The position numbers and the translations under genes were made by a program. A stretch of 64,000 bases of DNA from Sinorhizobium terangae (GTDB taxonomy: Bacteria; Pseudomonadota; Alphaproteobacteria; Rhizobiales; Rhizobiaceae), in NCBI RefSeq assembly GCF_029714365.1, contig NZ_CP121660.1, positions 186,001 to 250,000 of the forward strand. Direction: 5' to 3'. The notes under the pieces were generated by a model, which did no database searches, was not told the DNA's origin, and saw only the letters and a program-made list of their open reading frames with translations. Positions 28,560 through 41,941 of the stretch are shown piece by piece. Within the stretch, counting starts at the first letter, position 1. Every line of letters starts with the position of its first letter.

Positions 28560-29933
28560 ATGACCAGGCAACCCAAGATCACCTTCATCGGCGCCGGCTC
28601 CACCGTCTTCATGAAGAACATCATCGGCGACGTCTTGCAGCGCCCGTCGCTTTGCGCCGCTACCATCGCGCTGATGGACGTCAACCCCGAACGTCTCGCC
28701 GAAAGCGAGATCGTCGCCGGCAAGCTCGTGCGCACGCTCGGCGTGAAGGCAAAGATCGAGACCCATTCGAACCAGCTGAAGGCGCTCGAAGGGGCCGATT
28801 TCGTTGTCGTCGCCTTCCAGATCGGCGGTTACGAGCCCTGCACCGTAACGGATTTCGAAGTGCCGAAGAAATACGGTCTGCGCCAGACAATCGCCGACAC
28901 GCTCGGCGTCGGCGGCATCATGCGGGGCCTACGCACCGTGCCGCATCTCTGGAAGATCTGCGAGGATATGCTTGAGGTCTGCCCCGAGGCGATCCTGCTG
29001 CAATATGTAAACCCGATGGCGATCAACACCTGGGCGATTGCTGAGAAATACCCGACGATCCGGCAGGTGGGCCTCTGCCATTCGGTGCAGGGCACGGCCT
29101 TCGAGCTTGCCCGCGATCTCGACATTCCGGTCGAGGAAATCCGTTATCGCGCGGCGGGTATCAACCACATGGCCTTTTATTTGAAGTTCGAGCACCGCCA
29201 GAAGGACGGCAGCTATCGCGATCTCTACCCGGATTTGATCCGCGGCTATCGCGAAGGGCGGTTCCCGAAGCCCAGCCACTGGAACCCGCGCTGCCCGAAC
29301 AAGGTGCGCTACGAGATGCTGACGCGGCTTGGCTATTTCGTTACCGAGAGTTCGGAGCATTTCGCCGAGTACACGCCCTATTTCATCAAGGACGGCCGCC
29401 CGGACCTCATTGAGAAATTCGGTATCCCGCTCGACGAATATCCGAAGCGCTGCATCGAGCAGATCGAGCGCTGGAAGGGTCAGGCGGCGGCCTACAAGGA
29501 GGCAGAGACGATCGAGGTCGCGGAGAGCCACGAATATGCCTCATCGATCATGAACTCGGTCTGGACGGGCGAGCCTTCGGTCATCTACGGCAACCTCAGG
29601 AACAAGGGCTGCATCACCTCGCTGCCGGAGAACTGCGCTGCGGAAGTGCCGTGCCTGGTCGATGCGTCCGGCATCCAGCCGACCTATATCGGTGCGCTGC
29701 CGCCGCAGCTCACCGCGCTGATCCGCACCAACATCAACGTCCAGGAACTGACGGTTCAGGCGCTCGTCACCGAGAACCGTGAGCACCTCTATCACGCGGC
29801 GATGATGGACCCGCATACGGCGGCCGAGCTTGACCTCGACCAGATCTGGTCGCTCGTGGACGATCTGCTTGCGGCGCATCGCGACTGGATCCCCGAATGG
29901 GCACGCGTTTCCAAGAAGGTTCAGGCCGCCTGA
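28560..29933 (+). CDS. agaL2: Alpha-galactosidase, GH4 (second paralogue)
   Basis: 457 aa. GH4 motifs: dinucleotide site FIGAGSTVF at 9-17, conserved Asn-Pro at 151-152 (YVNPMAINTW), metal ligands Cys173-His174 (GLCHSVQG) and His203 (AGINHMAF). An ATG at 28536 overlaps agpD by ATGA, but CAGAGG at 28548-28553 favours ATG 28560. It is clearly diverged from AgaL1 (for example TVF against SIGF at the cofactor loop), so the two may differ in linkage or chain-length preference. Last gene before a strong terminator. Confidence 0.9.
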   Translation: MTRQPKITFIGAGSTVFMKNIIGDVLQRPSLCAATIALMDVNPERLAESEIVAGKLVRTLGVKAKIETHSNQLKALEGADFVVVAFQIGGYEPCTVTDFEVPKKYGLRQTIADTLGVGGIMRGLRTVPHLWKICEDMLEVCPEAILLQYVNPMAINTWAIAEKYPTIRQVGLCHSVQGTAFELARDLDIPVEEIRYRAAGINHMAFYLKFEHRQKDGSYRDLYPDLIRGYREGRFPKPSHWNPRCPNKVRYEMLTRLGYFVTESSEHFAEYTPYFIKDGRPDLIEKFGIPLDEYPKRCIEQIERWKGQAAAYKEAETIEVAESHEYASSIMNSVWTGEPSVIYGNLRNKGCITSLPENCAAEVPCLVDASGIQPTYIGALPPQLTALIRTNINVQELTVQALVTENREHLYHAAMMDPHTAAELDLDQIWSLVDDLLAAHRDWIPEWARVSKKVQAA

Positions 29934-29957
29934 CTTTTCTCCCGGTCAGACGGCAAG

Positions 29958-29988
29958 AAAGCCCCGGGACAGTCGTTCCGGGGCTTTT
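29958..29988 (+). terminator. Rho-independent terminator of the agp operon
   Basis: AAAGCCCCGG (29958-29967) and CCGGGGCTTT (29978-29987) form a perfect 10-base stem around a 10-base loop, ending in TTTT. It starts 24 bases after the agaL2 stop. Confidence 0.9.
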
Positions 29989-30170
29989 CCACAACCGACC
30001 CCTTAAAAATCACGCCGCGGTGCGCCACATTACCCCAATGTATATATCCTGCATGTCTGCTCGAATCAGTGTCGGTTGCAGTAGGAACGTGCAGCGATTC
30101 GAAGTGCCGCAGCGACCTGTTTGGATCCGAGAAGATACAACGGTGCTGTCGGCGATGACGGAGTGTCGCA

Positions 30171-31427
30171 ATGCAGTCGCTATTGAATCCGGATCTTGCC
30201 GAGGCGCGCCAGGACGACGGAAACCGGCCGATCCAAGGGCGGAAAATCGTCGACTGGTTGATCAACGAGACGCGCGGCGAGCGTTTCATCGATAACATCT
30301 TCGTGGAAATGTGCGAGCGGCTGGTGACGGCCGGCGTCCCGGTCGCGCGGGCGACGCTTCATTTCAGGATCCACCATCCGCAATGGATCGGCGCGCGCAT
30401 CCTCTGGCGAAAGGGGCTGTCGGAGGCGGAGCTCCAGACCTATGAATACGGCATCGAGGACACGGAGCAATATCTGAACAGTCCGTTGCACGAGTTCAAT
30501 AACGGCGCGTCGGAGGTGCGGGCGCACCTTGATGACCCCGCGGCCGGCGGCCCGCAATACCCCCTTTACGATGAGCTGCGCGCCAGCGGTCTCACCGACT
30601 ATTTCATCTGGCCGCTCGAGCATACGCTCGGCAAGCGGCATGCGGTGACCTTCGCTAGCGACAGGCCGGGCGGCTTCAGCGACGACGACATGGCGGTCTT
30701 CGCCGATCTCCTGCCAGTGCTGGCGCTTGTCAGCGAGATCAGGTTGAAGAACCGCTTTGCCCGGACGCTGCTGGAAACCTATGTCGGACCGCATGCGAGC
30801 GAACAGATCCTGGCCGGCGCGACGACGCGCGGCAGCGGCGTGACAGTCGGCGCCGCGATCCTGATCTGCGATCTTCGCGACTTCACGAAACTGTCCGATC
30901 TTTGGCCGCGCGACGACGTGATCGAGCTGCTGAACGGCTATTTCGATGCGATGTGCGAGCCGATCGAGCGGCATGGCGGCGAGATACTCAAGTTCATGGG
31001 CGATGGCCTGCTGGCGATTTTCCCGCTGAGCGATCCGATGGCCTGCAGCAATCTTCTCAGCGCGATCAGCGAAGCGCAGGCGGCGCTTGCCAGGTTGAAC
31101 GAAGAGAACCTGAAAAAGGGCCATGAACCGCTCGGCTACGGCATCGGCGTCCATGTCGGCGACGTGATGTACGGCAACATCGGCTCAAGCAAACGCCTCG
31201 ACTTCACGGTGATCGGGCCGGCCGTGAACATCGCGTCCCGCCTCGAAAGCCTGACAAAGGTGATCAAGCGGCCCATTCTGCTCTCCAGGGCCTTCGTCGA
31301 GATGGCGAAATGCCAGGGCGAGTTGGCAAATCTCGGCTCCTATCCGGTAAGGGGGCTCGACGAACCGATCGACGTCTTTGCTTTCTCCGGCAATTCCGCG
31401 TCGGCGGAGTCGGCTGCAAGATCTTAA
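30171..31427 (+). CDS. Class III adenylate cyclase with N-terminal sensory-like region
   Basis: 418 aa. Residues 1-210 form a domain of the kind found ahead of many rhizobial cyclases, without membrane segments. The catalytic domain starts near 225. Metal-binding Asp234 (ICDLRDFT) and Asp278 (KFMGDG), the adenine-selecting Lys274, and DFTVIGPAVNIASRLE are present, so it should make cAMP rather than cGMP. Rhizobia carry many such cyclases; the input signal is unknown. It is a single-gene unit after the agp terminator. The second cyclase of this window is at 50260. Confidence 0.88.
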   Translation: MQSLLNPDLAEARQDDGNRPIQGRKIVDWLINETRGERFIDNIFVEMCERLVTAGVPVARATLHFRIHHPQWIGARILWRKGLSEAELQTYEYGIEDTEQYLNSPLHEFNNGASEVRAHLDDPAAGGPQYPLYDELRASGLTDYFIWPLEHTLGKRHAVTFASDRPGGFSDDDMAVFADLLPVLALVSEIRLKNRFARTLLETYVGPHASEQILAGATTRGSGVTVGAAILICDLRDFTKLSDLWPRDDVIELLNGYFDAMCEPIERHGGEILKFMGDGLLAIFPLSDPMACSNLLSAISEAQAALARLNEENLKKGHEPLGYGIGVHVGDVMYGNIGSSKRLDFTVIGPAVNIASRLESLTKVIKRPILLSRAFVEMAKCQGELANLGSYPVRGLDEPIDVFAFSGNSASAESAARS

Positions 31428-31800
31428 ATTCGGCAGCGCTGCGTCTGCGGCCCGGAAGAGGTTCTTCAGCCCAAGGACTTGGGCTGGCTGGATTCCCGTG
31501 ACAAGAAGCTTTGCCGTGACCGCGACCGACGAGTCGCGGACCGAAGCTGCAGGCTGACGGTCGCCTTACCGAAGACGCAAGCGAAGGCAACGTGCCGGCC
31601 TGCCGGAACTTATGCGTTCCTCATGTCTTTGAGGTGAGTGAGGTATCGATTTGCCATGCGACTTCGGGTCACGGTGGCGCCGAACGGGAAACGTTTTTGG
31701 CGGGCGATGCCTTCAGAATTCCACAGTTGTCGCGTCAAGCGGGCCCGGCCTGGAGATCAGTATCGGCGGCGTGACCGCCGCTTGCAGTGAGTAAGAGACG
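31428..31800. other. Gene-free stretch with one hairpin
   Basis: No convincing gene. The only structure is CAGCCCAAG/CTTGGGCTG at 31467-31486, a perfect 9-base stem with a 2-base loop, about 40 bases after the cyclase stop and without a T-tract. It may be the cyclase mRNA 3' end. Confidence 0.6.
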
Positions 31801-32109
31801 ATGAAGATCAAGAACGGCTTCAGGATTACCTGGAAGACCAGCCGGAACCTGCCAGTTGAGTATTTCATCCTGGCGAACGTGCAATTCGAAGGAAGCGTAA
31901 TCGGACATCTCGCCGGTCGTCCGATCCGCGAGATCGTCATCGACGACAACGGCCTTCAGTATCGGTTCGTCGGTGTCGCGCCGCGCGACGAGAGCGGCCG
32001 GTTCGATGTCCAGTCGCTCCGGGCCGGGGAATGGATCGTCCGGCCCGGGCTCGTATACGCCCAGGATCCGACGCTCGCCTCCAACCGGCGCGCAGATCGC
32101 GCGGCGTGA
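31801..32109 (+). CDS. Small hypothetical protein
   Basis: 102 aa, soluble, no signal peptide or membrane helix. The middle (residues about 15-75) alternates hydrophobic and polar residues in a way that suggests a beta-rich fold, for example FILANVQFEGSVIGHLAG and IVIDDNGLQYRFVGVAP. No family is recognised. AGAGACG precedes the ATG at a reasonable distance. It converges with thiE, with 39 bases between. Codon use looks like that of its neighbours, which supports a real gene. Confidence 0.6.
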   Translation: MKIKNGFRITWKTSRNLPVEYFILANVQFEGSVIGHLAGRPIREIVIDDNGLQYRFVGVAPRDESGRFDVQSLRAGEWIVRPGLVYAQDPTLASNRRADRAA

Positions 32110-32148
32110 CGTCCGTCATCCAGCCGCGCATCTTCGCAAGCGTGTGGT

Positions 32149-32754
32149 TCAGCGCCAGCGCGCGGTCCTTTCGATCCATTCCCGCGTCCGCCCTTCCGGA
32201 TCGGCATTCAGCGTAATGTCGGTGACCACGGCCGCACTGTCTGCGCCGTGGGTGAAGACGCCTTCGAGCCGGTCGGTGTTCAATCCGCCGATCGCGACCA
32301 GCGGCAGCGGTCGCACGCGCTCGCGCCAGGCGGAAATGCGGGCAAGCCCCTGCGGCTCCCATTTCATCTTCTTGAGGATCGTCGGGTAGATCGGTCCAAG
32401 CGCCACGTAGTCCGGCTTGGCGGCGAGTGCCGTTTCGAGCTCCGTTCCGTCATGGGTGCTAAGGCCGAGCTTCAGTCCAGCGGAGCGGATCGCCGCGACG
32501 TCGGCCTCGGCAAGGTCCTCCTGGCCGAGGTGGACGAAGTCGCAGCCTTCCTCGATTGCGATCTGCCAGTAGTCGTTGACGATCAATTGGCAGCCATGGA
32601 GGGCACAGACCGCCTTCGCGTCCCGGATTTGGCCCCGGATGTCTTCATCGCTCCGGTCCTTGATCCGAAGCTGCACCAGTTTCACGCCGAGCGGCACAAG
32701 GCGCTCGATCCAGTCGGCGCTGTCGACGATGAGATAGAACGGGTCGAGCTTCAC
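32149..32754 (-). CDS. thiE: Thiamine-phosphate synthase
   Basis: 201 aa, TIM barrel. It joins the thiazole phosphate made by ThiG/ThiS/ThiO with the HMP pyrophosphate derived from the ThiC product. Motifs: [46 protein letters not shown] and [11 protein letters not shown] all match ThiE. It is the last gene of thiC-O-S-G-E and overlaps thiG by ATGA. Confidence 0.95.
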   Translation of the reverse strand: MKLDPFYLIVDSADWIERLVPLGVKLVQLRIKDRSDEDIRGQIRDAKAVCALHGCQLIVNDYWQIAIEEGCDFVHLGQEDLAEADVAAIRSAGLKLGLSTHDGTELETALAAKPDYVALGPIYPTILKKMKWEPQGLARISAWRERVRPLPLVAIGGLNTDRLEGVFTHGADSAAVVTDITLNADPEGRTREWIERTARWR

Positions 32755-33524
32755 GAGAAGACTGCCTTTCCGATGACGGGGGTCGAGGGGACGGCCATGT
32801 CGCGCGGTTCGAGCATGCCCGCTTCGAAAGCGGCACGCCCTGCGTCGATCGCCTTGGCAAAGGCTGCGGCCATCAGCGCCGGATTGCCGGCACCGGCAAC
32901 GGCGGTGTTGAGCAGCACCGCGTCATAGCCGAGCTCCATCACGGTCGTCGCGTGCGAGGGCCGGCCGATGCCCGCGTCGACGATCAGCGGCATATCGGGA
33001 AAATGCGCGCGCATGGTTCGAAGCGCCGCGATGTTCTGCGGTCCCATGGCGCTGCCGATCGGCGCGCACCAGGGCATCAGCACCTTGCAGCCCGCCTCGA
33101 CCAGCCGTTCGGCAACCACGAGATCATCGGTTGTATAGGGGAAGACGTCGAACCCTTCGCCGGCAAGGATGCGCGCCGCCTCGACGAGCCCGAACACGTC
33201 CGGCTGAAGCGTATCGTGATGGCCGATGACCTCGAGCTTGATCCAGTTCGTCGAAAAGACCTCGCGCGCCATCTTCGCCGTCAGCACCGCTTCCGACACT
33301 GTGTGGCAGCCGGCGGTGTTCGGCAGGACGCGCACGCCGAGTTCGCGGATGAGTTCTAAGAAGGCGCCGCCCTGTCGGCCGCCGGCCGTTTCACGGCGGA
33401 GCGATACCGTGACGACCTCGGTGCCCGCCTGCCGAACGGCATCGGCGAGGATGGCGGGGGAGGGGTATCGCGCCGTTCCAAGCAGCATGCGCGAGCTGAG
33501 CTCCTGTCCGTATAATGTCAGCAT
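32751..33524 (-). CDS. thiG: Thiazole synthase
   Basis: 257 aa. It condenses deoxyxylulose phosphate, the glycine-derived imine from ThiO and sulfur from ThiS-thiocarboxylate. The Schiff-base lysine is Lys96 in [23 protein letters not shown] and the C-terminal [20 protein letters not shown] are strongly conserved in ThiG. Two bases after thiS; overlaps thiE. Confidence 0.96.
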   Translation of the reverse strand: MLTLYGQELSSRMLLGTARYPSPAILADAVRQAGTEVVTVSLRRETAGGRQGGAFLELIRELGVRVLPNTAGCHTVSEAVLTAKMAREVFSTNWIKLEVIGHHDTLQPDVFGLVEAARILAGEGFDVFPYTTDDLVVAERLVEAGCKVLMPWCAPIGSAMGPQNIAALRTMRAHFPDMPLIVDAGIGRPSHATTVMELGYDAVLLNTAVAGAGNPALMAAAFAKAIDAGRAAFEAGMLEPRDMAVPSTPVIGKAVFS

Positions 33525-33526
33525 CT

Positions 33527-33720
33527 TCAGCCTCCCTTCATCGGCGAGAGAATTTCGATCCGGTCGCGATCATTGAGCCGGCGGTTTGCCCGATCGGTTC
33601 GGTGAACCAATTCGCCATTGACGGCGGTTGCGAGCCAGTCCCCTTCGAAATCGAGCTGCGTCAGAAGCTCGGAAAGCGTGGCGGCGGAGACGTCCTGTTC
33701 TTCGCCATTGACGATCAGTC

Positions 33721-33724
<4 letters not shown>
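33527..33724 (-). CDS. thiS: Sulfur-carrier protein ThiS
   Basis: 65 aa, ubiquitin-like, starting [12 protein letters not shown] and ending in the Gly-Gly tail that is activated to a thiocarboxylate. The frame is open upstream, but the start overlaps the thiO stop (ATGA at 33721-33724). The adenylating partner ThiF is not in this cluster and must act from elsewhere. Confidence 0.93.
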
Positions 33725-36611
<2,887 letters not shown>

Positions 36612-36644
36612 TCACGGGAACACGGAATCCTGGCCTTCGCACGT

Positions 36645-36742
36645 CCGCACCGTCCCTACGCCAGTATGAACTGGATCAGGTTCAACGGGTCACTGCGCGC
36701 TTTAGCAGTATCTCAGCCCCTTGCCGGGACCCCCCTGGTGAA
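36645..36742 (-). promoter_or_regulatory. TPP riboswitch (THI element)
   Basis: On the minus strand the conserved parts are GGGGCTGAGAT (near 36715) and AACCTGATCCAGTTCATACTGGCGTAGGG split over 36655-36684, with the closing stem formed by the flanking CCAGGGGGG and the region after GTAGGGA. It sits about 110 bases upstream of thiC and would shut the operon when thiamine pyrophosphate is plentiful. Confidence 0.95.
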
Positions 36743-36888
36743 TGGATGCAAATAGTCACCGATATCGCCGCTGCGTCAACCCTGTTTTTTCGACGTCCGG
36801 TCGCGTGCAGCCCGATCGGAGTTGCCGCCCTTGGGAAGCGGGAGGCCTGACCCTATGTAAGAAGGATCAAATCCGGAGGCGTTCGCTG

Positions 36889-37272
36889 ATGTTAGACAAG
36901 CCGATCAAAATTCCCGGGCCCGATCATCCGATCACCATCGACCACAATCCGGCGCGCGTTGTCGTCAAGCTCGACGGCCGCGTTGTTGCCGATACGCGCG
37001 ATGCACTGACCCTGCGCGAGGCGTCCTATCCGCCAGTGCAGTATATTCCCCGCGAGGACGTCGACATGTCGCTGCTTGCACGCACCGAGCACTCGACACA
37101 TTGCCCCTACAAGGGCGATGCTTCCTATTACAGCATCACACCAGGCGGCGACCGCTCGAAGAACGCCATCTGGACCTATGAAGACCCGCATGCGGCGGTG
37201 CGCGAAATCAAGGACCACATGGCCTTCTATCCGGATCGGGTGGATTCCATCGAGGAAATGCAGGCTTCTTAG
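36889..37272 (+). CDS. DUF427-domain protein
   Basis: 127 aa with one DUF427 domain: DGRVVADTRDALTLREA, YIPREDVDMSLL, and STHCPYKGDASYYSI, ending with a conserved aromatic stretch WTYEDPHAAVREIKDH. The function of the family is unknown. The frame is open upstream, but GGAGG at 36875-36879 selects ATG 36889. It is divergent from thiC and convergent with pobR, so it stands alone. Confidence 0.9.
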   Translation: MLDKPIKIPGPDHPITIDHNPARVVVKLDGRVVADTRDALTLREASYPPVQYIPREDVDMSLLARTEHSTHCPYKGDASYYSITPGGDRSKNAIWTYEDPHAAVREIKDHMAFYPDRVDSIEEMQAS

Positions 37273-37312
37273 GCGGCCTGTTCAACCGCCCCCGACGAGA
37301 CAGCGCGCACCG

Positions 37313-38200
37313 TCACACGCCAAGCTTTTGCCGCTCGGCCATGCGCCAGGCCCGCGGTGTGGTCCCGACGTGACGGACGAAGAAGCGTGAGAAATAGGCC
37401 GCGTCTGAAAAGCCGAGGCGGAAGCTTATTTCCTGGACGCTCGCACGCGTGAAGACGAGCTCGCGCCGCGCCGCGTTCAAGAGCCTTTCGGCGATGACCT
37501 CGTGCACGCTCTGCCCCGTCATCGACCGGACCACGCGGTTCAAATGCGTCTGCGACAGGCCGAGTTCTCGCGCGTAGAACGCGGCCGGTCGATGCGAAAG
37601 AACGTGCTGGCGAAGCAGCGCGTCGAAGCGCTCCATCCGGCGCTCGTTCTCGCTTTCCGCGACAGTTGCGTCCTGGCGCGGTGCTTCTGCGAGCCGCGCC
37701 GTCAGCGTCAGCACCGTCGAGAGATAGGCGTCCAGCAGGCCCGTGCGGTGGCTGCGCCGCGCCTGCCATTCCTCCGCCAGGCGCTGCAAGGTCTCGGCGA
37801 CGTAGCGGCCGTCCTCGCTTTCGCCGAGCGGCGTCAGGCAAGGTTTTGCCAGCCATGTACCCAGTCTGCTGCGGCCGCCCGGGACGGCCGGCAGGTGCGA
37901 TGCGAGGATCGTGAAGACGAAACCGTCGATGTCACGGGAAAAGCGGAAGCCATGGCTGACCGTGGGCGGAATGGTGATCACGGCCGGCGGAGAGATCGCC
38001 TGCGACGTCTGGCCGAATACGGCGTCGCCCGACCCTCCGGCGATGTACAGGATCTGAAAAAAGCTCTCATGGCGGTGAAGGCCGATTTCCCAATGGTGCA
38101 GGCTGCTGCGTGAAGGGATCGTCTCGCAATGCAGCCAGAAATCCGGACGTTCTCCAGACTCCTCACCGTAAAGTTCATATGTCGGGATCGCCCGCTTCAT
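37313..38200 (-). CDS. pobR: AraC-family activator, PobR-like
   Basis: 295 aa from the internal start MKRAIPTYELYGE; the open frame extends upstream to 38317, but this start is closest to known PobR-type activators. An N-terminal cupin-like domain with HRHESFFQILYIAGG is followed by AraC HTH helices (YARELGLSQTHLNRVVRSMTG and VQEISFRLGFSDAAYFSRFFVRH). Divergent from pobA over 188 bases, so most likely it activates pobA in response to 4-hydroxybenzoate. Confidence 0.88.
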   Translation of the reverse strand: MKRAIPTYELYGEESGERPDFWLHCETIPSRSSLHHWEIGLHRHESFFQILYIAGGSGDAVFGQTSQAISPPAVITIPPTVSHGFRFSRDIDGFVFTILASHLPAVPGGRSRLGTWLAKPCLTPLGESEDGRYVAETLQRLAEEWQARRSHRTGLLDAYLSTVLTLTARLAEAPRQDATVAESENERRMERFDALLRQHVLSHRPAAFYARELGLSQTHLNRVVRSMTGQSVHEVIAERLLNAARRELVFTRASVQEISFRLGFSDAAYFSRFFVRHVGTTPRAWRMAERQKLGV

Positions 38201-38259
38201 CTTTTTCACCCAATGCCAATGTTCGATAAGTGCAATTTCTTGGCTGAAATGTCCATTGA

Positions 38260-39561
<1,302 letters not shown>

Positions 39562-39746
39562 TGACGACTACGACATGGCCACGTCGCCGCCCTCGACAGT
39601 GGCGGAGCATGTGTTTTGAGCGTCGACGCGTTATCTTGGCAGGGAGAACCTAGGCTCAACATTCGTCGCGGTAACATAACCCAGCAGTTATGGAACGAGC
39701 GCGGACATTTCATTATTTATCGCGGTTGGACATGACAGACTGACGG

Positions 39747-39788
39747 GATGGGGCTGAACACAAATAAGATGGGGCTGAACACTAATAA
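39747..39788. repeat. Tandem 21-base repeat, two copies
   Basis: GATGGGGCTGAACACAAATAA (39747-39767) is followed directly by the same 21 bases with one change (T for A, 39768-39788). It lies 46 bases upstream of the binding-protein gene. 21 bases is two helical turns, so it could be a doubled regulator site or a recent slippage product. Confidence 0.7.
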
Positions 39789-39834
39789 ATAGACGATGCC
39801 GGACGGAGTGAGCCGGCTGTCGCAGGGAGGAAAA

Positions 39835-41007
39835 ATGAAACGGATCATTCTCGCCGCGCTGGCGGCATTGGCAATGAGCGGGGCAGCCGAAGCGGACACG
39901 ATCAAGATTGGCGTAATTGGACCTTTTTCAGGCCCGTTTGCGCTGCAGGGCAAGAATTTCAAGGCGGGCATCGACGCCTATATGGCGCTGAACGGCAGCA
40001 AGGTCGGCGACGACGACGTCGAGGTCATCTACCGGGACGTGCCGCAGGCGGATCCGGCCCAGTCCAAGGCGTTGGCGCAGGAGCTCGTCGTCAAGGAGGG
40101 CGTACAGTATCTCGCCGGCTTCTATTTCACCCCCGACGCGATGGCGGTGACGCCGTTACTCGAGCAGGGGAATGTGCCGCTGGTGATCATGAATGCCGCG
40201 ACCTCGGCGATCGTCACCAAGAGCCCGCTGGTCGTGCGCACCTCGTTCACGCTCTGGCAGACCTCGACGCCGATCGCCAAGGTCGCGAAGGATGCAGGTG
40301 TCTCGAAGGTGATATCGGTCGTCAGCGATTACGGCCCGGGCGTCGATGCCGAGAACGCCTTCAAGAAGGCGTACGAAGCGGCGGGCGGCGAGATCGTCGA
40401 GGCGATCCGCATGCCGCTCGCCACCAACGATTTCTCGCCGATCATGCAGCGCGTCAAGGATTCGGGCGCCCAGGGCGTCTTCGCCTTCCTGCCGTCCGGC
40501 CCGACGACGCTCGGCTTCGTCAAGGCCTATAACGAAAACGGGCTCAAGGATGCGGGCATCAAGCTCTTTGCGCCGGGCGACCTGACGCAGGAGTCCGACC
40601 TTCCGGCGCTGGGTGAAGCTGCGCTCGGACTTCAGACGACGTTCCACTATGCCGTCTCGCACGACTCTCCCGAAAACAAGGCGTTCGTCGAGGCCGCCGG
40701 CAAGGCGATCGGCAATCCCGCTGAACTTTCCTTCCCTGCCGTAGGCGCCTACGACGGCATGCATGTCATTTACAAGATGATCGAGGCGACCGGCGGCGAG
40801 CAGGACGCGCAAAAGGCGGTCGATGCGGTCAAGGGGCTTTCGTGGACGAGCCCACGCGGGCCTGTTTCGATCGACCCGGAATCGCGCCACATCACCCAGA
40901 ACATCTATCTGCGCGAGGTCGCCAAGGCCGAGGACGGATCCTACTACAACAAGGAGATCCAGACTTTCGAGAAGCAGGCCGATCCCGGCCTTGCGGCGCT
41001 GAAATAG
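39835..41007 (+). CDS. Branched-chain-amino-acid-type binding protein (LivK-like)
   Basis: 390 aa. Signal peptide MKRIILAALAALAMSGAAEA, then DTIKIGVIGPFSGPFALQGK, the family 6 binding protein opening. GGAGGAAAA at 39827-39835 marks ATG 39835; an in-frame ATG 39 bases upstream is not used. It is the first gene of a complete LivK-H-M-G-F-type operon. Many such transporters in soil bacteria take up aromatic acids or amides rather than leucine, and pobA is next door, but the ligand cannot be read. Confidence 0.9.
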   Translation: MKRIILAALAALAMSGAAEADTIKIGVIGPFSGPFALQGKNFKAGIDAYMALNGSKVGDDDVEVIYRDVPQADPAQSKALAQELVVKEGVQYLAGFYFTPDAMAVTPLLEQGNVPLVIMNAATSAIVTKSPLVVRTSFTLWQTSTPIAKVAKDAGVSKVISVVSDYGPGVDAENAFKKAYEAAGGEIVEAIRMPLATNDFSPIMQRVKDSGAQGVFAFLPSGPTTLGFVKAYNENGLKDAGIKLFAPGDLTQESDLPALGEAALGLQTTFHYAVSHDSPENKAFVEAAGKAIGNPAELSFPAVGAYDGMHVIYKMIEATGGEQDAQKAVDAVKGLSWTSPRGPVSIDPESRHITQNIYLREVAKAEDGSYYNKEIQTFEKQADPGLAALK

Positions 41008-41074
41008 CAACGGCCAGCGACTTGGATGCGGGGCGGCGGCTCGACCCCGCATCATCGGGAAACGGGATGGGCAC

Positions 41075-41941
41075 ATGCAAACCGTCTTCAGCATAGCGGT
41101 CGACGCGCTCGCTTACGGCATGGTGCTGTTCGTGATCTCGATCGGTCTTTCCGTCACTATGGGGCTCATGCGGGTGGTCAATCTCGCTCATGGCGCCTTC
41201 GCAATGATCGGCGGCTACATCGCCTCCTATGTGGCACGCGACATGGGGCTCGGCTATGGGATCGCCCTGATGATCGCGGTCTTTGGCACGATCCTCATCG
41301 CCATCCCGATCGAGCGGCTGCTTTATCGCCGTATCTACGGGGCACCGGAATTGACGCAGGTCTTGATGACGATCGGGATCACCTTCTGCATCATCGGCAT
41401 CGCCAACTATGTCTTTGGCCCGACGCTGAAGACGATCCCCTTGCCGACGGAGCTCCGGGGGTCCGTCGATCTCGGCTTCCGCTCGATCGCCACCCACCGC
41501 CTGTTCGCGATCCTTTGCGGGCTCGCCGTCGCAGCCGCCCTCTGGTACGCGATCGAAAAAACCGCTTTCGGCGTGAAGCTCAGGGCGGCCGTCGACAACG
41601 CGGCGATGGCGGCAGCCCTCGGGGTGCGTACCAAAATCGTCTACGCGGTGAGCTTTGCTGTTGCCGTCGGTCTCGCTGCCCTGGGCGGTGTGGTGGGCGC
41701 CGAACTGCTCCCCGTCGAACCCTACTACGCGCTGCGCTACATGGTGACCTTCCTGGTCGTCGTTTCCGTCGGCGGCGCGGGCTCGATACCGGGCGCCCTT
41801 GTTGCATGCCTTCTGCTGGGCGGCATCGATACGGCGGGCCGCTACCTCGTGCCGGAATTCGGCGAGTTCTTCTTCTATCTCGCCGTCATCGCAATTGTCT
41901 GCGTCTTCCCGCGCGGCCTTGCCGGGAGGGCGAGATCGTGA
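41075..41941 (+). CDS. LivH-type ABC permease
   Basis: 288 aa, about eight membrane helices. The signature MRVVNLAHGAFAMIGGY near residue 35 and VGGAGSIPGALVACLLLGG near the C-terminus are typical of LivH. It is 67 bases after the binding-protein gene and overlaps the next permease by GTGA. Confidence 0.92.
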   Translation: MQTVFSIAVDALAYGMVLFVISIGLSVTMGLMRVVNLAHGAFAMIGGYIASYVARDMGLGYGIALMIAVFGTILIAIPIERLLYRRIYGAPELTQVLMTIGITFCIIGIANYVFGPTLKTIPLPTELRGSVDLGFRSIATHRLFAILCGLAVAAALWYAIEKTAFGVKLRAAVDNAAMAAALGVRTKIVYAVSFAVAVGLAALGGVVGAELLPVEPYYALRYMVTFLVVVSVGGAGSIPGALVACLLLGGIDTAGRYLVPEFGEFFFYLAVIAIVCVFPRGLAGRARS

